Assembly (NCBI GenBank): GCA_023053685.1
Contig: JALIGW010000016.1
Location: 803,501 to 867,500, forward strand
Direction: 5' to 3'
Source: Diadophis punctatus similis
Lineage: Eukaryota > Chordata > Lepidosauria > Squamata > Dipsadidae
Length of the DNA stretch: 64,000 bases
The translations under genes were made by a program, and so were the position numbers. This document shows positions 1 to 12,100 of this stretch, one piece after another. The notes under the pieces were generated by a model that did not search any database, was not told where the DNA came from, and was given only the letters and a program-made list of their open reading frames with translations. The first letter of the stretch is position 1, and each line of letters starts with the position of its first letter.

Positions 1-838
1 GATTCCTTCAGGCCAATCCCTGAACCATTACAGTGCAGTGTCTCTGTTTTCCAAAACAAAAAACCAGTGGTGTGGTGAATAACAACATGTTACTACCATT
101 ATGCTACAGGCTCAAATCAAGTCACTGATTTTGTGAGGGAAATGGGAATTTATGGTTTAGAGTGGGATGTAAAATAAATTACTTTAGTTGAATAATGACC
201 ATTACTTTTGACATCCAATTACTTTTGACATGTTTTGGTCTATCAACCCCAAATATCTCAATCCCAGGCATTATTACTATGAAACACAGTGTACGTGCGC
301 AGAGAAGAGATTGGTAGAAAAGCATTACTGTATACTACAAGAAATGATAGGAAGGAACTAAAATTTTCATCCTCTCTCATTTTTCCTACCTTCCATTGCT
401 TTTGTATGTTTTCTCCCTGCCATTTCCTTTCTGATCTTGGAGCAGGGCTGAAAAGATTATTTGAGACGATGGTTGTTGCTCATAAGACAAGGGTGTTCAT
501 TTGCTCATTACCTCTGCATTACTTTTAAGCTATACACTCAGTATACATGCATATTAAAGCTAGAAGTTTTAACCTATGGCTTGTGAATATATCAAGCTAA
601 GCCAAAAATAATTCACCCATATTTTGGTTTAGTCTTATATATGTACCATGCGAAAGCTGAATGCTACTTTAGCATGGTTAGAATTCTAAACATAATTTAG
701 GATTATGTTTATTTCTTTTACTTTTTTACATTATTGTATTTTTACTATTTTAATTAATTAAAAAGAAAAAATAGCATGTTAGATCACAATCAAAGTAAAA
801 ACTGCTTCGAAAACCGGAGCTATATTTGCAAATCCTGT
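1..838. other. AT-rich 5' flank of the B3GAT1-like gene
   Basis: No coding exon, RNA gene or recognised repeat is seen. It may contain promoter or upstream noncoding exons of the B3GAT1-like gene, but no CpG island marks one. Confidence 0.4.
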
Positions 839-846
839 GTTAGAAT

Positions 847-1167
847 CAGAGGTGGGTTCCACCCGGTTCGGACCGGTTCGCCTGAACCAGTAGCGACTCA
901 CTGGTGATGATGTCACAGAACAGGATCGGTCGGTGCTGGTCTGTGGGCGCCGCCATCTTTTTTAAAAAAAATTTAAAATATTTTTTTTTCTTCTGAGCAT
1001 GCGCAGAAGCCGAGTTTCCGGCACTTGTTGTTCATCTTGTTATTGGCTTTCTTTTTTTTTGCCACTGCGCATGTGTGCGCGTGCAAAGCACTCACGCACC
1101 CATGAGGTGCGGCCACGCTGCATGGGAGGACGTGAACCGGCAGCGAGGTAAGTTAGAACCCACCCTG
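847..1167. mobile_element. Non-autonomous hAT-like element, CAGnGGTGGGTT family
   Basis: The ends are CAGAGGTGGGTTCC and AACCCACCCTG in inverted orientation. The flanks are the 8-bp duplications GTTAGAAT (839-846) and GTTAGAAC (1168-1175), one mismatch. The interior is GC-rich with no coding capacity. It lies 132 bases before the first coding exon of the B3GAT1-like gene. Confidence 0.7.
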
Positions 1168-1299
1168 GTTAGAACCTATTGACCCAACCCAGCGAAAACT
1201 CTGTTTCATTTTGTATATTTTGTAGTTATCTCACTTTTTAAAACCATACTTTGCTCTGGAAGGTAGGGAAATGCCCAATCAGCGGAAGTTCTCTGCAGC

Positions 1300-1411
1300 A
1301 TGCTGAGGAGACGTAACCTTCTCACCACAATTCTGATTGCTTTGCCATGGGGTCTTCTCCTAACTTTGTGGCATCAGTATCCAACCACCCGCTATCTGAG
1401 CCTTCTAAGAA
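1300..1411 (+). CDS. B3GAT1: B3GAT1-like coding exon 1 (cytosolic tail and membrane anchor)
   Basis: Encodes residues 1-37 plus one base of codon 38. It starts at an ATG in the context GCAGCATGC and ends at donor GTAAGT. The translation MLRRRNLLTTILIALPWG is collinear with the B3GAT1 N-terminus, including the LPW and WHQ motifs, which makes this start secure. The first part of any 5' untranslated exon cannot be placed. Confidence 0.85.
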
Positions 1412-4400
1412 GTAAGTATATAAATCCTGGCTTACAACAGGTTTTGTAACTTTCTTTTGTAACAAATCTTTTGCAAAAAAAAGGACTCAATTACATAAAA
1501 ATCAGGATATTTTAAAAATAGTGTTTATATAATTCTCTGAAGCTTAAGACTTCATTGAGTCAGGTGTAAGACATACGTAAGTGATTTGTGTTGGAGATAT
1601 GAATTCAGGAACTCTTGTTAGAAAATATGCTGAACACAACCAGTATTCAGGAGTGTTGAAAGAATACTGAGTAATTAAGTAGTAGAATATCCCATTTTTA
1701 AAAAATACCCATAAGTTTGTCTAGGATGTAGAGATAGCCAGTTATAAGTAAATGTTAACAGACATTCATTGTATTTGTATAAGATTTATTAAGAAGTACC
1801 GTGTTTCCCTGAAATAAGACCCTGTCTTATATTTTTTTGAACCGTGAAATAAGCGCTTGGCCTTACTGCCATACACTCAAAAGCCCGGTTGGACTTATTA
1901 TCAGGGGATGTCTTATTTTGGGGAAAACAGGGTACATGAAAGTAAAAATACAGACTTTTATCTAAATTACATCTTGAAGACAGGGAAAGTTGTGATAAAG
2001 TCTGAAGCACCAAAGAGAAGAAAATTTCTTATCTTTTAACAGCAGAGATTCTTGACAAACAGCATAGATTTTTTTTTCTCGTCCATTTCTTGCCCTTTGC
2101 CCTTGTGGTAAAATAGACTCATAAGGCCCTTGTTGGGTGTTTATGTTGTTCTTTTTGTTGTCTGTAAACAGTCACCAGAGCCCATCTTGTTTGAGTTTGT
2201 ATTGGATTTTTATGACAACATATTATAAATAGCTCATTTGGAATTGGATAGTGCCTAAATTGTATTAAACAGTCAGTTGCAAAGAGATGGTGCCATTTTC
2301 AACAGTTTGCAATTACCTAATTCTTGGATGGATGGATGGATGGATGGATGGATGGATGGATGATAGACAGACAGACAGACAGACTTTCCTGGTTCCCAGA
2401 CTAGCTAATAGTTTGGAATTTCCTACCTGTCTTTGCTCTAAGTACTATCTAGATCTAACTTTTCTGAGATCAGTCAAGTTCAGCTAGACATTGTTGCCTA
2501 CTCAGGTTTAATTCACTATTAATCTGTAATATAGGGCATCTTTTCTTTTTGATCATATTTATCCCATGTCCATTGATAATTCTTTAGAAGTTTATACTAA
2601 TCAACTTGTTTTCATTTCCTCCAAGGCTTTTTTGTTCTTTGTTACTAGACTATTATTTACTTTCCCTTCTACAAGCAAGTCCCCGTTTAAATGACTGTTC
2701 CATTTCTGAGCCATTTGCATAAGATGAGTTCCATGTAGGTCAGTTGGCTCTTTTGCACATCCACAAACAGCTAATCACATGTAGTCCATTACTAATATAC
2801 TGTATAGGCTGCAATCCAAGCTGCAATCCAGATATATTTTTAATCTCTAATTTTCCTACAGCAGAAAAGTTCACAGCCAATACCAGAGACTAGCTTTCGG
2901 TTAGATTCTCTTCTCCTCATTCTATCCAACATAGAGCACAGTGTGGGTGTTTTGCTTTCAAAGGTGAAAGCAGGAAGAATCTTAGGACCTAAGAAGTAAC
3001 TAAATTACAATTATAAAGGTAGCAAGACCGCCCACAGCTGCGGGGAGGGGGGGCAAAGCATTTATGGGTTGCATAATGGCCACACTAATATGTTATAACT
3101 CATCAGTGTTCAGAATATCTTCCTCCCCTACACAACAGTCAGTGTGACCTCACAGTGCACCCACTGAAAGAAAATTAAGCACTCTCCTGGATATTGCTTC
3201 CATGATTCATAGTTGCAAACTCTTAAGGATATTGTTGTTACAATAAATATTTGGATTTGATGCAAACCCTATTTTTACTTTTTGGGGTGTTCTTTTTTCT
3301 CTTTAGTTTTTCCTTTTTTTTTTTTTAAAGATGGTCCAAGATCGGGAAATAAAATGCCAGTTTTAAATCAGAAACAGATGATATAAATTCAGGGAAGTGC
3401 TTTGATGGAAGTCTTGTGCTGTATTATCTTTTTTTTCCCCTTTTGCCTTAGAGGAAACAGATGAAAATGGCACAGCCAAGTCACTCTTCAATGGGACATC
3501 TCTAGTGAGGGAGGATGGGTTTGCATCATGCACTCGGCAGCCAGCCATTGGGACAGCTCCCAAAATAATCCGGAATTATGTGTACTCCAGGCCTCCCCCA
3601 TGGTCAGACACATTGCCTGCCATATTTGTGATCACACCTACATACACTCGACCAGTACAGAAGGCTGAGCTGACCCGACTGGCGAATACTTTCCTTCATG
3701 TACAGAACCTCCACTGGGTAGTGGTGGAAGACTCTCCTAGAAGAACCAACCTGGTGTCCAATCTACTGGAGAAAGCAGGGATTCATTTTACTCACCTGAA
3801 TATTGAGACTCCTAAGAGTCTGAAAGTAGGTTTGTCCTGGATTCCATCTCACACTCCCAGGGGCACATTCCAGAGGAACCTTGGACTGCATTGGCTTAGA
3901 GAAAGTTTTAGCTCCACGCCAGTACCTGAAGGTGTAGTATACTTTGCAGATGATGATAACACCTATAGCCTGGAGCTCTTTGAAGAGGTATGCTAATTCA
4001 AAGTTTGGATGACTTCACTTTTGACCCATCATTTAAGCAGATTAATGATTACATTCTCTGTCCTTCATTCTTTTGATATACAAAGGGAGGTATAGGTTAG
4101 AGCAGTGTTTCCCAACCTTGGCAACTTGAAGATGTCTGGACTTCAACTTCCAGAATTCCCCAGCCAGCATTCGCTGGCTGGGGAATTCTGGGAGTTGAAG
4201 TCCAGACATCTTCAAGTTGCCAAGGTTGGGAAACACTGGGTTAGAGAGTCACAGGGAGGTATATCAAGAAGGGATGAAGGTCAGTGGAAATGCTCATGCT
4301 TTGCATATAAAATATCACGGTTTCAATCTCTGCTATTTCATATTAAGGTTGGGAAAGTTTCTCAGTGAAACCCTGACTCGCTATTGCACTAAATGTATAT

Positions 4401-6422
4401 TAGCCCTTCCCAGACAGGTGTCCTGTATTTGCGCTGGACCACAATTGCCAGAAATTCCAATCAGTGTGATATCAGATGAGTGAAGATGAAATAGGTCCAT
4501 GGATGATTGGTTAACTGCCAGTACAACCTACCAGTAATTATAGCTAGAGAATGAGGGTTGCAATTAAAGTTATGGTTCTAAAATATGGACAGGAGTGTTT
4601 GGAAACAAACAAGATATTTGCCTGGCATATTTAAAACCACACCTGTTCCTGTGCCTGCATATCTCGTATCCATGTAGAAAATGCAGACTTTCAAAAGGGC
4701 AAGGCAGAAAGTGAGGTAGAAAGTTTGGCATGGAAAAGTAAAATAGCACTTAGCACTATAGCAATAGCACTTAGACTTATATACCGCTTCATAGTGCTTT
4801 ACAGCCCTCTCTAAGCGGTTTACAGAGTTCAGCATATTGCCCCCAACAATCTGGGTCCTCATTTTACCCACCTCAGAAGGATGGAAGGCTGAGTCAACCT
4901 TGAGCCTGGTGTAAAAGTAGAAAGAAAATAATAAACGTATGATAATATGTAACTACTGCAAGGGTACACGTAGAAAAAGTTGCACAACTCCCAAGAGGGG
5001 CCCACAGTATATAATAAAAAGATTAGAAGGACTCATGTATTCATGTATTCTTGTTTTCTTTCTGACAAGTAGATGCGCTACACAAAGAAGGTATCTGTCT
5101 GGCCAGTTGCTTTTGTTGGTGGTCTCCGGTACGAATCTCCCAAAGTGAGTCCAGCGGGCAAAGTTGTGGGTTGGAAGACTGTGTTTGATCCCAACCGGCC
5201 TTTTGCCATCGACATGGCCGGCTTTGCCATCAGCATAAAACTGATTTTGGAGAAACCACAGGCCAGTTTCAAGTTGGATGGAGTGAAAGGAGGCTACCAA
5301 GAAACTAGTTTATTAAAGGATCTGGTGACAATGGATGGACTGGAGCCTAAAGCTGCCAACTGCACAAAGGTTAGCGAAGTTGGGGGGAATCACAATAATT
5401 TCCAGTGGACCATTACTCCCATGCTTATGTTGTCAATTACATAATTATAATTACATTAATGTTAATTATATAAGTATAATTACATGCACATACTTAATGT
5501 CTAGATCTAGATATCTTAAAACATTGGTGTTATATAAACAGCTATTACAATGCAATTGGGCAATGAAGAAAGAGATTTAGTGCGCTAGTCCACATGCAAT
5601 TAAAACATAAAACACACACAAAAACATATACCTTAATACATGGATATGAGAACAGGTGCAAAAATCCAAATGACTTTTCTGAATGTATTGGCTGCCATCT
5701 AAAGGTCATGTGAGAGCCAGTTTTGGGTCCTGGTTAAGGCCGGGAGACCATCGATTCTAGTCCCACTTTAGGCATAAAGACAGCTGGGTGACCTTGGACC
5801 AGACGTTTTCCCACTCGGTCTTAGGAAGTTTTTCAATTCTGAAAAACTTTGCCAAGAAAACTACAGGGATTTTGGCTTTTTTTTTTTTTTTTTTGCAAAT
5901 GACACATATGTACCGTAGTTAGCAACCAGTGTGAAGCTATCTGCCCAGTTTCCACACTTCTCCCTATCCCCATTTGTGCCTCTTATCCTTTTATCTCAAT
6001 TAGCCATTCTTACCTATTTTGAATGTAATCTACTGTAGACACATTCCCCTCCTCATTCAATTTATTCCCAGCATTTGTGGGAATAAATATTTTGTTGTTT
6101 TTATAGGATACTGCTGTATCTATAATGAGTCTAAAAATAAACCAGGTAAGTGTGTGATTATGTAAATATACCCTTCCAAGAAGACTTGCAATTCCTTTTG
6201 AATCCTATTCAGAGATTTCATATGCATAAATGTATGTGCACTTATGCACCAGACAGGTTTGCTGATACCTATTATATGTTGTTGTACATTTTTAATATCT
6301 AAAATTTAATATTTAATATTAAATTTCCTTGATAGGTTTTGGTCTGGCACACAAGGACTGAAAGGCCAACACTAGTTAATGAAGGCAAACGTGGATTCAC
6401 AGACCTAAGGGTAGAAGTGTAG
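1300..6422 (+). CDS. B3GAT1: Beta-1,3-glucuronyltransferase, B3GAT1-like (GlcAT-P type), complete coding sequence
   Basis: Coding exons are 1300-1411, 3452-3987, 5073-5369 and 6336-6422, all with GT/AG borders, joining to 343 residues without a stop. The family adds glucuronic acid beta-1,3 to terminal galactose in the Golgi; the GlcAT-P branch makes the HNK-1 core on N-acetyllactosamine. Visible features are a short basic cytosolic end (MLRRRN), a membrane anchor at about residues 8-24, a variable stem, then the GT43 domain from about residue 80 (YVYSRPPPWSD, ITPTYTRPVQKAELTR). The metal and donor motif DDDNTY begins at 204, the catalytic-base region GGYQETS has Glu293, and HTR at 320-322 is the donor-binding end. 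All look intact, so an active enzyme is expected. The N-terminus (ALPWGLLLTLWHQ) and the PPPWSD segment match B3GAT1 rather than B3GAT2 or B3GAT3. Divergence and neighbours leave open a B3GAT1-like paralogue. The start has A at -3. No close gene lies downstream. Confidence 0.9.
1799..1932. mobile_element. Short terminal-inverted-repeat element with TA target sites
   Basis: About 22-bp imperfect inverted ends (CCGTGTTTCCCTGAAATAAG against its complement at the right end) are flanked by TA on both sides, as for mariner-type insertions. It lies within intron 1 of the B3GAT1-like gene. Confidence 0.5.
2325..2384. repeat. Microsatellite (GGAT)n followed by (ACAG)n
   Basis: A compound tetranucleotide run in intron 1 of the B3GAT1-like gene. 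The remainder of that intron (1933-3451) is unique AT-rich sequence with no other feature seen. Confidence 0.9.
3452..3987 (+). CDS. B3GAT1: B3GAT1-like coding exon 2 (stem and N-terminal half of GT43 domain)
   Basis: The acceptor is TTGCCTTAG and the donor GTATGC. It encodes residues 38-216: a stem with two possible N-glycosylation sequons (NGT at 43-45 and NGT at 51-53), the PPPWSD linker, the donor-binding TPTYTRPVQKAELTR segment and the DDDNTY metal motif near its end. The exon closes on FEE, exactly where B3GAT1 proteins continue with MR. Confidence 0.92.
4103..4238. mobile_element. Palindromic hAT-like MITE
   Basis: Almost the whole 136-bp element is one inverted repeat centred near 4169. 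The ends are CAGTGTTTCCCAACC and its complement. A perfect 8-bp duplication, GGTTAGAG, flanks it (4095-4102 and 4239-4246). It lies in intron 2 of the B3GAT1-like gene and is related to the elements at 45251 and 48560. Confidence 0.85.
4742..4911 (-). mobile_element. Truncated tRNA-derived SINE, GCTATTGCTATT-tail type
   Basis: On the minus strand it runs from TTGACTCAGCCTTCCATCC to the tail AAGTGCTATTGCTAT. It matches the 3' two-thirds of the full copies at 26311 and 31275 but lacks the tRNA-like head. Confidence 0.75.
5073..5369 (+). CDS. B3GAT1: B3GAT1-like coding exon 3 (catalytic C-terminal half)
   Basis: The acceptor is GACAAGTAG and the donor GTTAGC. It is 99 codons, residues 217-315, in phase 0 at both ends. 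It holds VSVWPVAFVGGLRY, the DPNRPFAIDMAGFA acceptor-side segment and GGYQETS with the catalytic Glu293, ending at the NCTK sequon. Conservation with B3GAT1 is near-continuous here. Confidence 0.93.
5711..5880 (+). mobile_element. Sauria-type tRNA-derived SINE, degraded
   Basis: It contains the tRNA-like head (CTGGTTAAGGCCGGGAGACC, then a TTCTAGTCCC B-box region), the middle AGCTGGGTGACCTTGG and the 3' part GCCAAGAAAACTACAGGG. This order matches Sauria SINEs, a squamate-wide family. It lies in intron 3 of the B3GAT1-like gene. Confidence 0.65.
6336..6422 (+). CDS. B3GAT1: B3GAT1-like terminal coding exon
   Basis: The acceptor is TTGATAG. It encodes residues 316-343 and a TAG stop: VLVWHTRTERP, then LVNEGKRGFTD. 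The HTR triad that closes the donor pocket in GT43 enzymes is present. The protein ends in VEV where human B3GAT1 ends in VEI. Confidence 0.93.
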   Translation, partial: VLVWHTRTERPTLVNEGKRGFTDLRVEV

Positions 6423-7620
6423 ATAACTTGTTTTTTGCTGTAAGTATAAGATTTTTGCTGTCTCAAGATTTTCCTATAATTTGTAAATAGCTCTTCAAAC
6501 ATCTTCAATGTAGGGTTCATTTAATATGCATCAGGATGGGTTCTTTAATACATGTATGAATGGTTTACTGTCTCAAATTATCAGTCCTGGTCTGCCTGTG
6601 ATGCTATATGAAATGCTATCAAAATGTACTTTTGAATCCCACTCATAAAGTCAGAATTCAGGCCCAGGCATGGGGTTCCTTGATCAGGTTACTGTTTTCT
6701 GACGGATTGTTTGCCTGGTGCTAATACCTGCTTATCTGGTGTAGGCTTCTGGAGAAGATGTATTCTGGCCTTTCTGTTTCCTTCTTAGCTTTTTTATTGC
6801 TTCTTATTAATATTGTGTAAATAAGGCTTGTTTCTATGTGTCTATTGATTTGTTTGAATGTCAAGCTTCCAGGAATTCCCTAGCAGTTTTGAACTTATCT
6901 TGGTCTAAGAGTTTGCAAGAGTCCTCAGACTGCAGCAGATATAAATGCAATCAACAAGTAGATTAAGCAGGCAACTATAATCAATAATTTTTTATTTCTT
7001 AAAATAATTTAGAGAAGTTATGTGGAGACCGGGGGCTATCTAGAAAATAAAAATGAGCCCATACCTTACTTTATTTCATGCATGTTCACATTTTTAATAA
7101 CTATTAATAAAATATAATGTTTTAAAAATTGCATAATTTGGGGCATGGCACCTGCTAAGCATAGAGGACCTAATTTGGAGATCTAGTGTTTTTCCCATCA
7201 TCAAATTGTCTACAGCATACATTAAAATACATTGAAGAGTACCAAAATACCCTGAAGTACATTATTAATCTTGTTCCTCAGTTCACAGCTTGTTGCTATA
7301 CGCTTTTTTTCAATTATTTTATAAATAGTCCTCTGAATTAAAAAATTGAATCTTTTTTTTTCTTCCTAGTGTTTTTCCTGCAAGTGCAGAGTCCATTTGT
7401 GTTGATCCATTGGTTGCAACAGGAATTGACAGGCTCATTGCCTGAGATTGGCAAGAGTGGGGCGGGGGAGGGAGAAAGAGAGCGAGACAGAGAGAGATTG
7501 ACCCAAAATCATCCAGCTGGCTTTTATGTCTAAGACAGTACTAAAAATCACAGTATCCTGGTTTCTAGCCACTACACCAAAATGGTTGATAGAGATACTT
7601 AAAATGTTAAGTACAAGGGC
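6423..7620. other. 3' flank of the B3GAT1-like gene, no further feature
   Basis: AT-rich sequence that probably includes the 3' untranslated region. A purine-rich GA run lies at about 7444-7498. No other gene or repeat family is recognised. Confidence 0.4.
7106..7111 (+). promoter_or_regulatory. Candidate polyadenylation signal for the B3GAT1-like gene
   Basis: AATAAA lies about 690 bases after the stop codon in an AT-rich stretch. The real 3' end could be elsewhere, because AT-rich sequence makes this hexamer common by chance. Confidence 0.25.
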
Positions 7621-7621
7621 T

Positions 7622-7672
7622 AGCTAATAGAAAATAAATAAATAATAATAATAAATAATAATAATAATAAAA
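7622..7672. repeat. (AAT)n / (AAAT)n low-complexity run
   Basis: A simple A/T repeat directly before a LINE 3' fragment. Confidence 0.8.
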
Positions 7673-7675
7673 AAC

Positions 7676-8207
7676 AATTACTACCAACCTGCCTTCCATT
7701 GAGGACTTGTATACTGCACGAGTCAAAAAGAAGGCCGTGAAAATATTTACTGACCCCTTGCATCCTGGACATAAATTGTTTCAACTCCTACCCTCAAAAC
7801 GTCGCTATAGAGCACTGCACACCAAAACAACTAGACACAAGAACAGTTTTTCCCCGAATGCCATCACTCTGCTAAACAAATAATTCCCTCACCACTGTCA
7901 AACTATTCACTAGGCTGCATTACTATTACTATTAGTCTTTTCATTGTTCCTATCACCCATCTCCTACCACTTATGACTGTATGACTGTAACCTGTTGCTT
8001 GTATCCTTACGATTTATATTCATATTGATTGTTTCCTGGTTGCTTACTTGAACCCTATGACAATCATTAAGTGTTGTACCTCATGATTCTTGACAAAAGT
8101 ATCTTTTCTTTTATGTACACTTAGAGCATATGCACCAAAGACAAATTCCTTTTGTGTCCAATCACACTTGGCCAATAAAGAATTCTATTGTATTCTATTT
8201 CTATTCT
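7676..8207 (+). mobile_element. 5'-truncated non-LTR retrotransposon (LINE), 3' end
   Basis: The translated start reads like the end of a LINE reverse-transcriptase ORF (HKLFQLLPSKRRYRALHTK, then FFPNAITLLNK and a stop). A 3' untranslated region follows, ending in CCAATAAAGAATTCTATT and ATTCT-type tail repeats. The clade is not settled. Confidence 0.6.
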
Positions 8208-8767
8208 AATGTAGAGTCAGGATAGTTTCCCATCATAGATCATTCCTTGGTTAATGGAGTTCAAAGTATGTGCTACCCAGTTTTTCTTGTAGCTCTTTAT
8301 ATCCCCTAACACAAACAATCAATTTAGGGACCCTAAAATCAAAAGAGGCATTGTTTGATTTCATTTAATAGTTAAACCTGTCTAAAACCAAGAATTTAAA
8401 ACCAATTACCTCTAACAAGACAACACAAGTGGTCTTTTGTTTTCCAGAATATGAGATTTATTTGTATTTCCTTTTTTAAAAAAATAATTAAAAGAGGATT
8501 TGGGGGGGGGGGTAACCCTGTCTTTGAAAACTGAACTGATAAAGCTCTGTTAATCTATATATTGCCAGGTTTGTTCTTCTTGGACAGTCTCATTGCTTGA
8601 TGGAAGTAATTGATTATGAAGCTGAGCCTGACTCAGCACAATCTCAAAGTTACAAAAAGGATATATTGCAAGCTTTAGGAATAACTTTAAAAGATCCAGG
8701 GAGAAATACTGGCTGGCAGCTCTAAAAACTAAGATGTCTCTCTGTCAAGATTTCAGGGATTGAGGCT

Positions 8768-9143
8768 TATTTATTATTTATTTATTTATTTATTATTCGC
8801 ACTTGTATGCCACCCACTCCACAGGGACTCTGGGCGGCTCACAACAATAACTCTACATGCAAACAATAAATATTGAAAAAAACATTAAAAACAATGATTA
8901 TTAAAAATATTAAAAACGTTAAAAAACAACAATTTAAAAACCCCATACAATTAATTCATTCATGGGGCCAAGAGTGCTCAATGTTATATTGAAATCATTG
9001 GCCCCAGGCCTGTCGACAAAGCCAGGTTTTTAGTGCTTTTCTGAAGGCTGGCAGGGTGGGAATAATGCGGATCTTCGGGGGGAGTGCATTCCAGAGAGCC
9101 GGTGCTGCCACAGAGAAGACCCTTGCTCGTGGGCTTCTTCTCT
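8768..9143 (-). mobile_element. L2/CR1-type LINE 3' end, minus strand
   Basis: It starts with an ATTT tail run, then CCACAGGGACTCTGGGCGGC (complement of the LINE's conserved 3' motif) and further remnants such as TTCCAGAGAGCCGG that match the copies at 18957, 52072 and 56757. Confidence 0.7.
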
Positions 9144-12100
9144 AGTTAATTGCAGTAGGTATGGGTAATGCAATATTTTAATTCTGTGCAAAATAAAAAT
9201 TGGCTACATTCATCTGTTCAGCATGAGCTTAGCATAAAGAACGAAAGCAACTAAAGTAATCCATATTAGATGCCAAACATGGAACATATCAGAGAGCCTT
9301 TTATCAAATGAAACTACTCAACCATTCAGCCCAGAATTATGTATTCTAATTAGCATAGTTAACAATGACTCTCTGGTTGAATGTGTACTTATTACCTGTT
9401 GTTTTTAAATGCAATGTTAAAGAATGTACCTGAATTGCCTACATACAAACCACATTCTGGTCTACTGAGCGATGGCTCTTCCATGAAGAGATTTGTCATG
9501 AATTCAGTTCCTTTCCTGAAGACTAAGTAGAAAAAAGTAAGAGAACCTGCACATTACCTCTCAATATGCTACGCTTTACACATGAAGAAGGGAACACTAA
9601 TTTTCTACTACCGGTAGCAGTTATATGTTTGATATAACATCTCATTTGGTCCTGACTCAACTCAATGTCTTTGTGACTTGAAGTTATTTGAGCTGTAACA
9701 TGTAGATTGAAATACTTATCCATCTTTATTTATTTCATTAGTTTTACATTTAATCCCCCCAAAATCAAAATTCCAAGGATCTTGTATAGCTAGATTAGTT
9801 CAAAAAATATTACAATATAATGGTGAAACGGGAATTTTTAAATCTGAACATCTTCAAGTTTGACTGTTTTTCTTAAACTAGAACTGGCACATAAGACTGT
9901 TCAATATTGTCTATCAGATTGATGAGCACAGAAATTGGATGGATGATTTCTCCCTCCCATGGTACCAGAGTAATGAGAGTTGGCACCACTTCTAAAAAAG
10001 CTCAGTGGAAGAATTCCTTCATTATGTTTTCACTTTGTAGTATCATCTTTCTTCAGCAGTTTGAAGCCAACCTGACTACAGACTGCTAGAAAGGGGATTA
10101 TAGAGTAAAAACAGGACATTCACTCCTGGCACTTGATTACTTCATACCTTAACAAATGCAAGAAATGCAAAAACACCATACATCAGCAATGCAGATTTCT
10201 CCAGGAAGTCTCCTTATCATTAAACGAATTTGTAAAATTAATCAAATGAGAAAAAAAGTAGAATAGGTTTTCTGCCTGATACCACATAAAACAAATTGGA
10301 TTATTAGCAGCTGTCCTTTGAGGCTGTTTTCCCAGCACCTAAGCACTGCATAGATATTTCCTGGGAAATCTCGGTTTTTTGCTTGCCTGAGGGGAAGAAA
10401 ACTGGTTAATGATAGGAATAACAACTCCTATGAAAAACTATTCGTAACTGAGCCTTAAAACAAAAACTAAATAAAACTTTAGTTGCTGGGGATGTTCTCA
10501 TCTCCAGAAGCCAAAGCAAACATGGTCATGGAGGCACATACCTCCATGGACAGATGGGAGAGAGCACTCCTGAAGCATACCAGGTAGAGTTGTGTAGGTC
10601 ACTAACGTCCCTCAGGCTCTTCCTACATTTGAATCAGAATATTCATATAGGATATCCCAATATATTTTCTAATGCAAAGCAGCTCTTCCCTGTAAGATCA
10701 GTTTGATCTTCCACCAGACTGCCAAAGTGACAGAATGATACCACCATCAAGGTGTATCTTATGAAGATATGTTCTCAAAAATGGCTAATTCCATCTCCGT
10801 CCTTCTTCTCATTTTCCCCAGTCTCCTTAACTGGCCCATGCAGACACCATAAGTAGAAAGGAAGTTTCCTTATTCAACACTGAGTGAATTGTCTTTTCTC
10901 AGTGTTGATGTAGCAGAAATATTTCATATTTGGAGACTCTGCACTTCAGGGAAAAAATAAGGATCTACAACACACCAGAGTAAACTTCTTGAGCAAGGAG
11001 AAAGGGGTAGGGTACAGAGACTAAGATTGTTAAGAAAGAGACAATCTGAATGTATCATATATTATCTGCTCCCAGAGCGACATATAATTTCACTTTCTCA
11101 AGTTTTTCGATGTCATTTCTGTTGCCATTATAAACTGCATTCAGCTAAAGGATGGTATCATTTTAAAACTCCTTCTATATGATGGAATGTCAGAAATCCA
11201 GGGTTATTGGACCAATGTCTCTCATTTCAATATGCTGATTGACAATTTTGTTGTAATGATTTTTTTAAGGGACGTGTGTCGCTTTATGCTTCTTGGGAGA
11301 AGGTAGGGATAAAATTGAATTATTAATATAGCATCAGAAAAATGGTTGCAAATCAGCTCTGAACATGCTCTCCTTTTTTGGGTCAGGAAGAGGTTTGTGG
11401 CTTGGATGAAAACTATACTGTTCTAGTGTAAATCCTCCCATGAATTTATGTAGTTCTTTGTATTCCAAATTCTGCGGAATCTATCCAGGAATATATTGTA
11501 TGTTTATATATGCCCTTTAAAAATCCCCTTTGTTGTTGTTTACTTTGTAGATAGCAACTTCTTGCACACCTGTCTATGATCAGCGGAATACTGATGCAAC
11601 AATCAAGAATAACATCCACATTTGTATTGCATTTACCAACTTCTAAGTCCTCTAAAATCAAGGAATAAAGAAACAAAGTCAATGTCATATTCAAGGCCGT
11701 TTGTTCTATATTCTAGTCATTCACAACACAACTAAGAGGACCTGTTTCTTCATTGTTATCTCTGTGTTGGAAGACATTTTTCAAGAACAGAAGCATTTCT
11801 GTAAACATCCCATTTGGGATACTGTTAAAAAAAGCCTAGTTGGAGTAAGGGGCAAAATTTCTCTTTGCTAATCCACAGATTTGAAGCTTTGTTTTGCAAA
11901 ATGTATTAAGACATCAGCTTTTGCAAATCTACTCCAAAGAATGGCAGTTCAAAATGAACTAGTTCCTGCCTACTACCAATGAAATATTCCACACTATTGC
12001 AAGAAAGAGAGGGTCACTCTCAGAATTACTTAAAACCTCTTTTAGACTTAGTTCTTTTTTGAAAGAATGTGGGTGGGCAATTCTTGCTTGGAGGATCATG

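Noticed and set aside
1300..6422. Assignment of the first gene to B3GAT2 or B3GAT3
   Set aside because: The N-terminal LPW and WHQ motifs, the PPPWSD linker, WKTVFDP and GGYQE-S segments fit B3GAT1. B3GAT2 has a different stem and GWYTGW, and B3GAT3 lacks these motifs.
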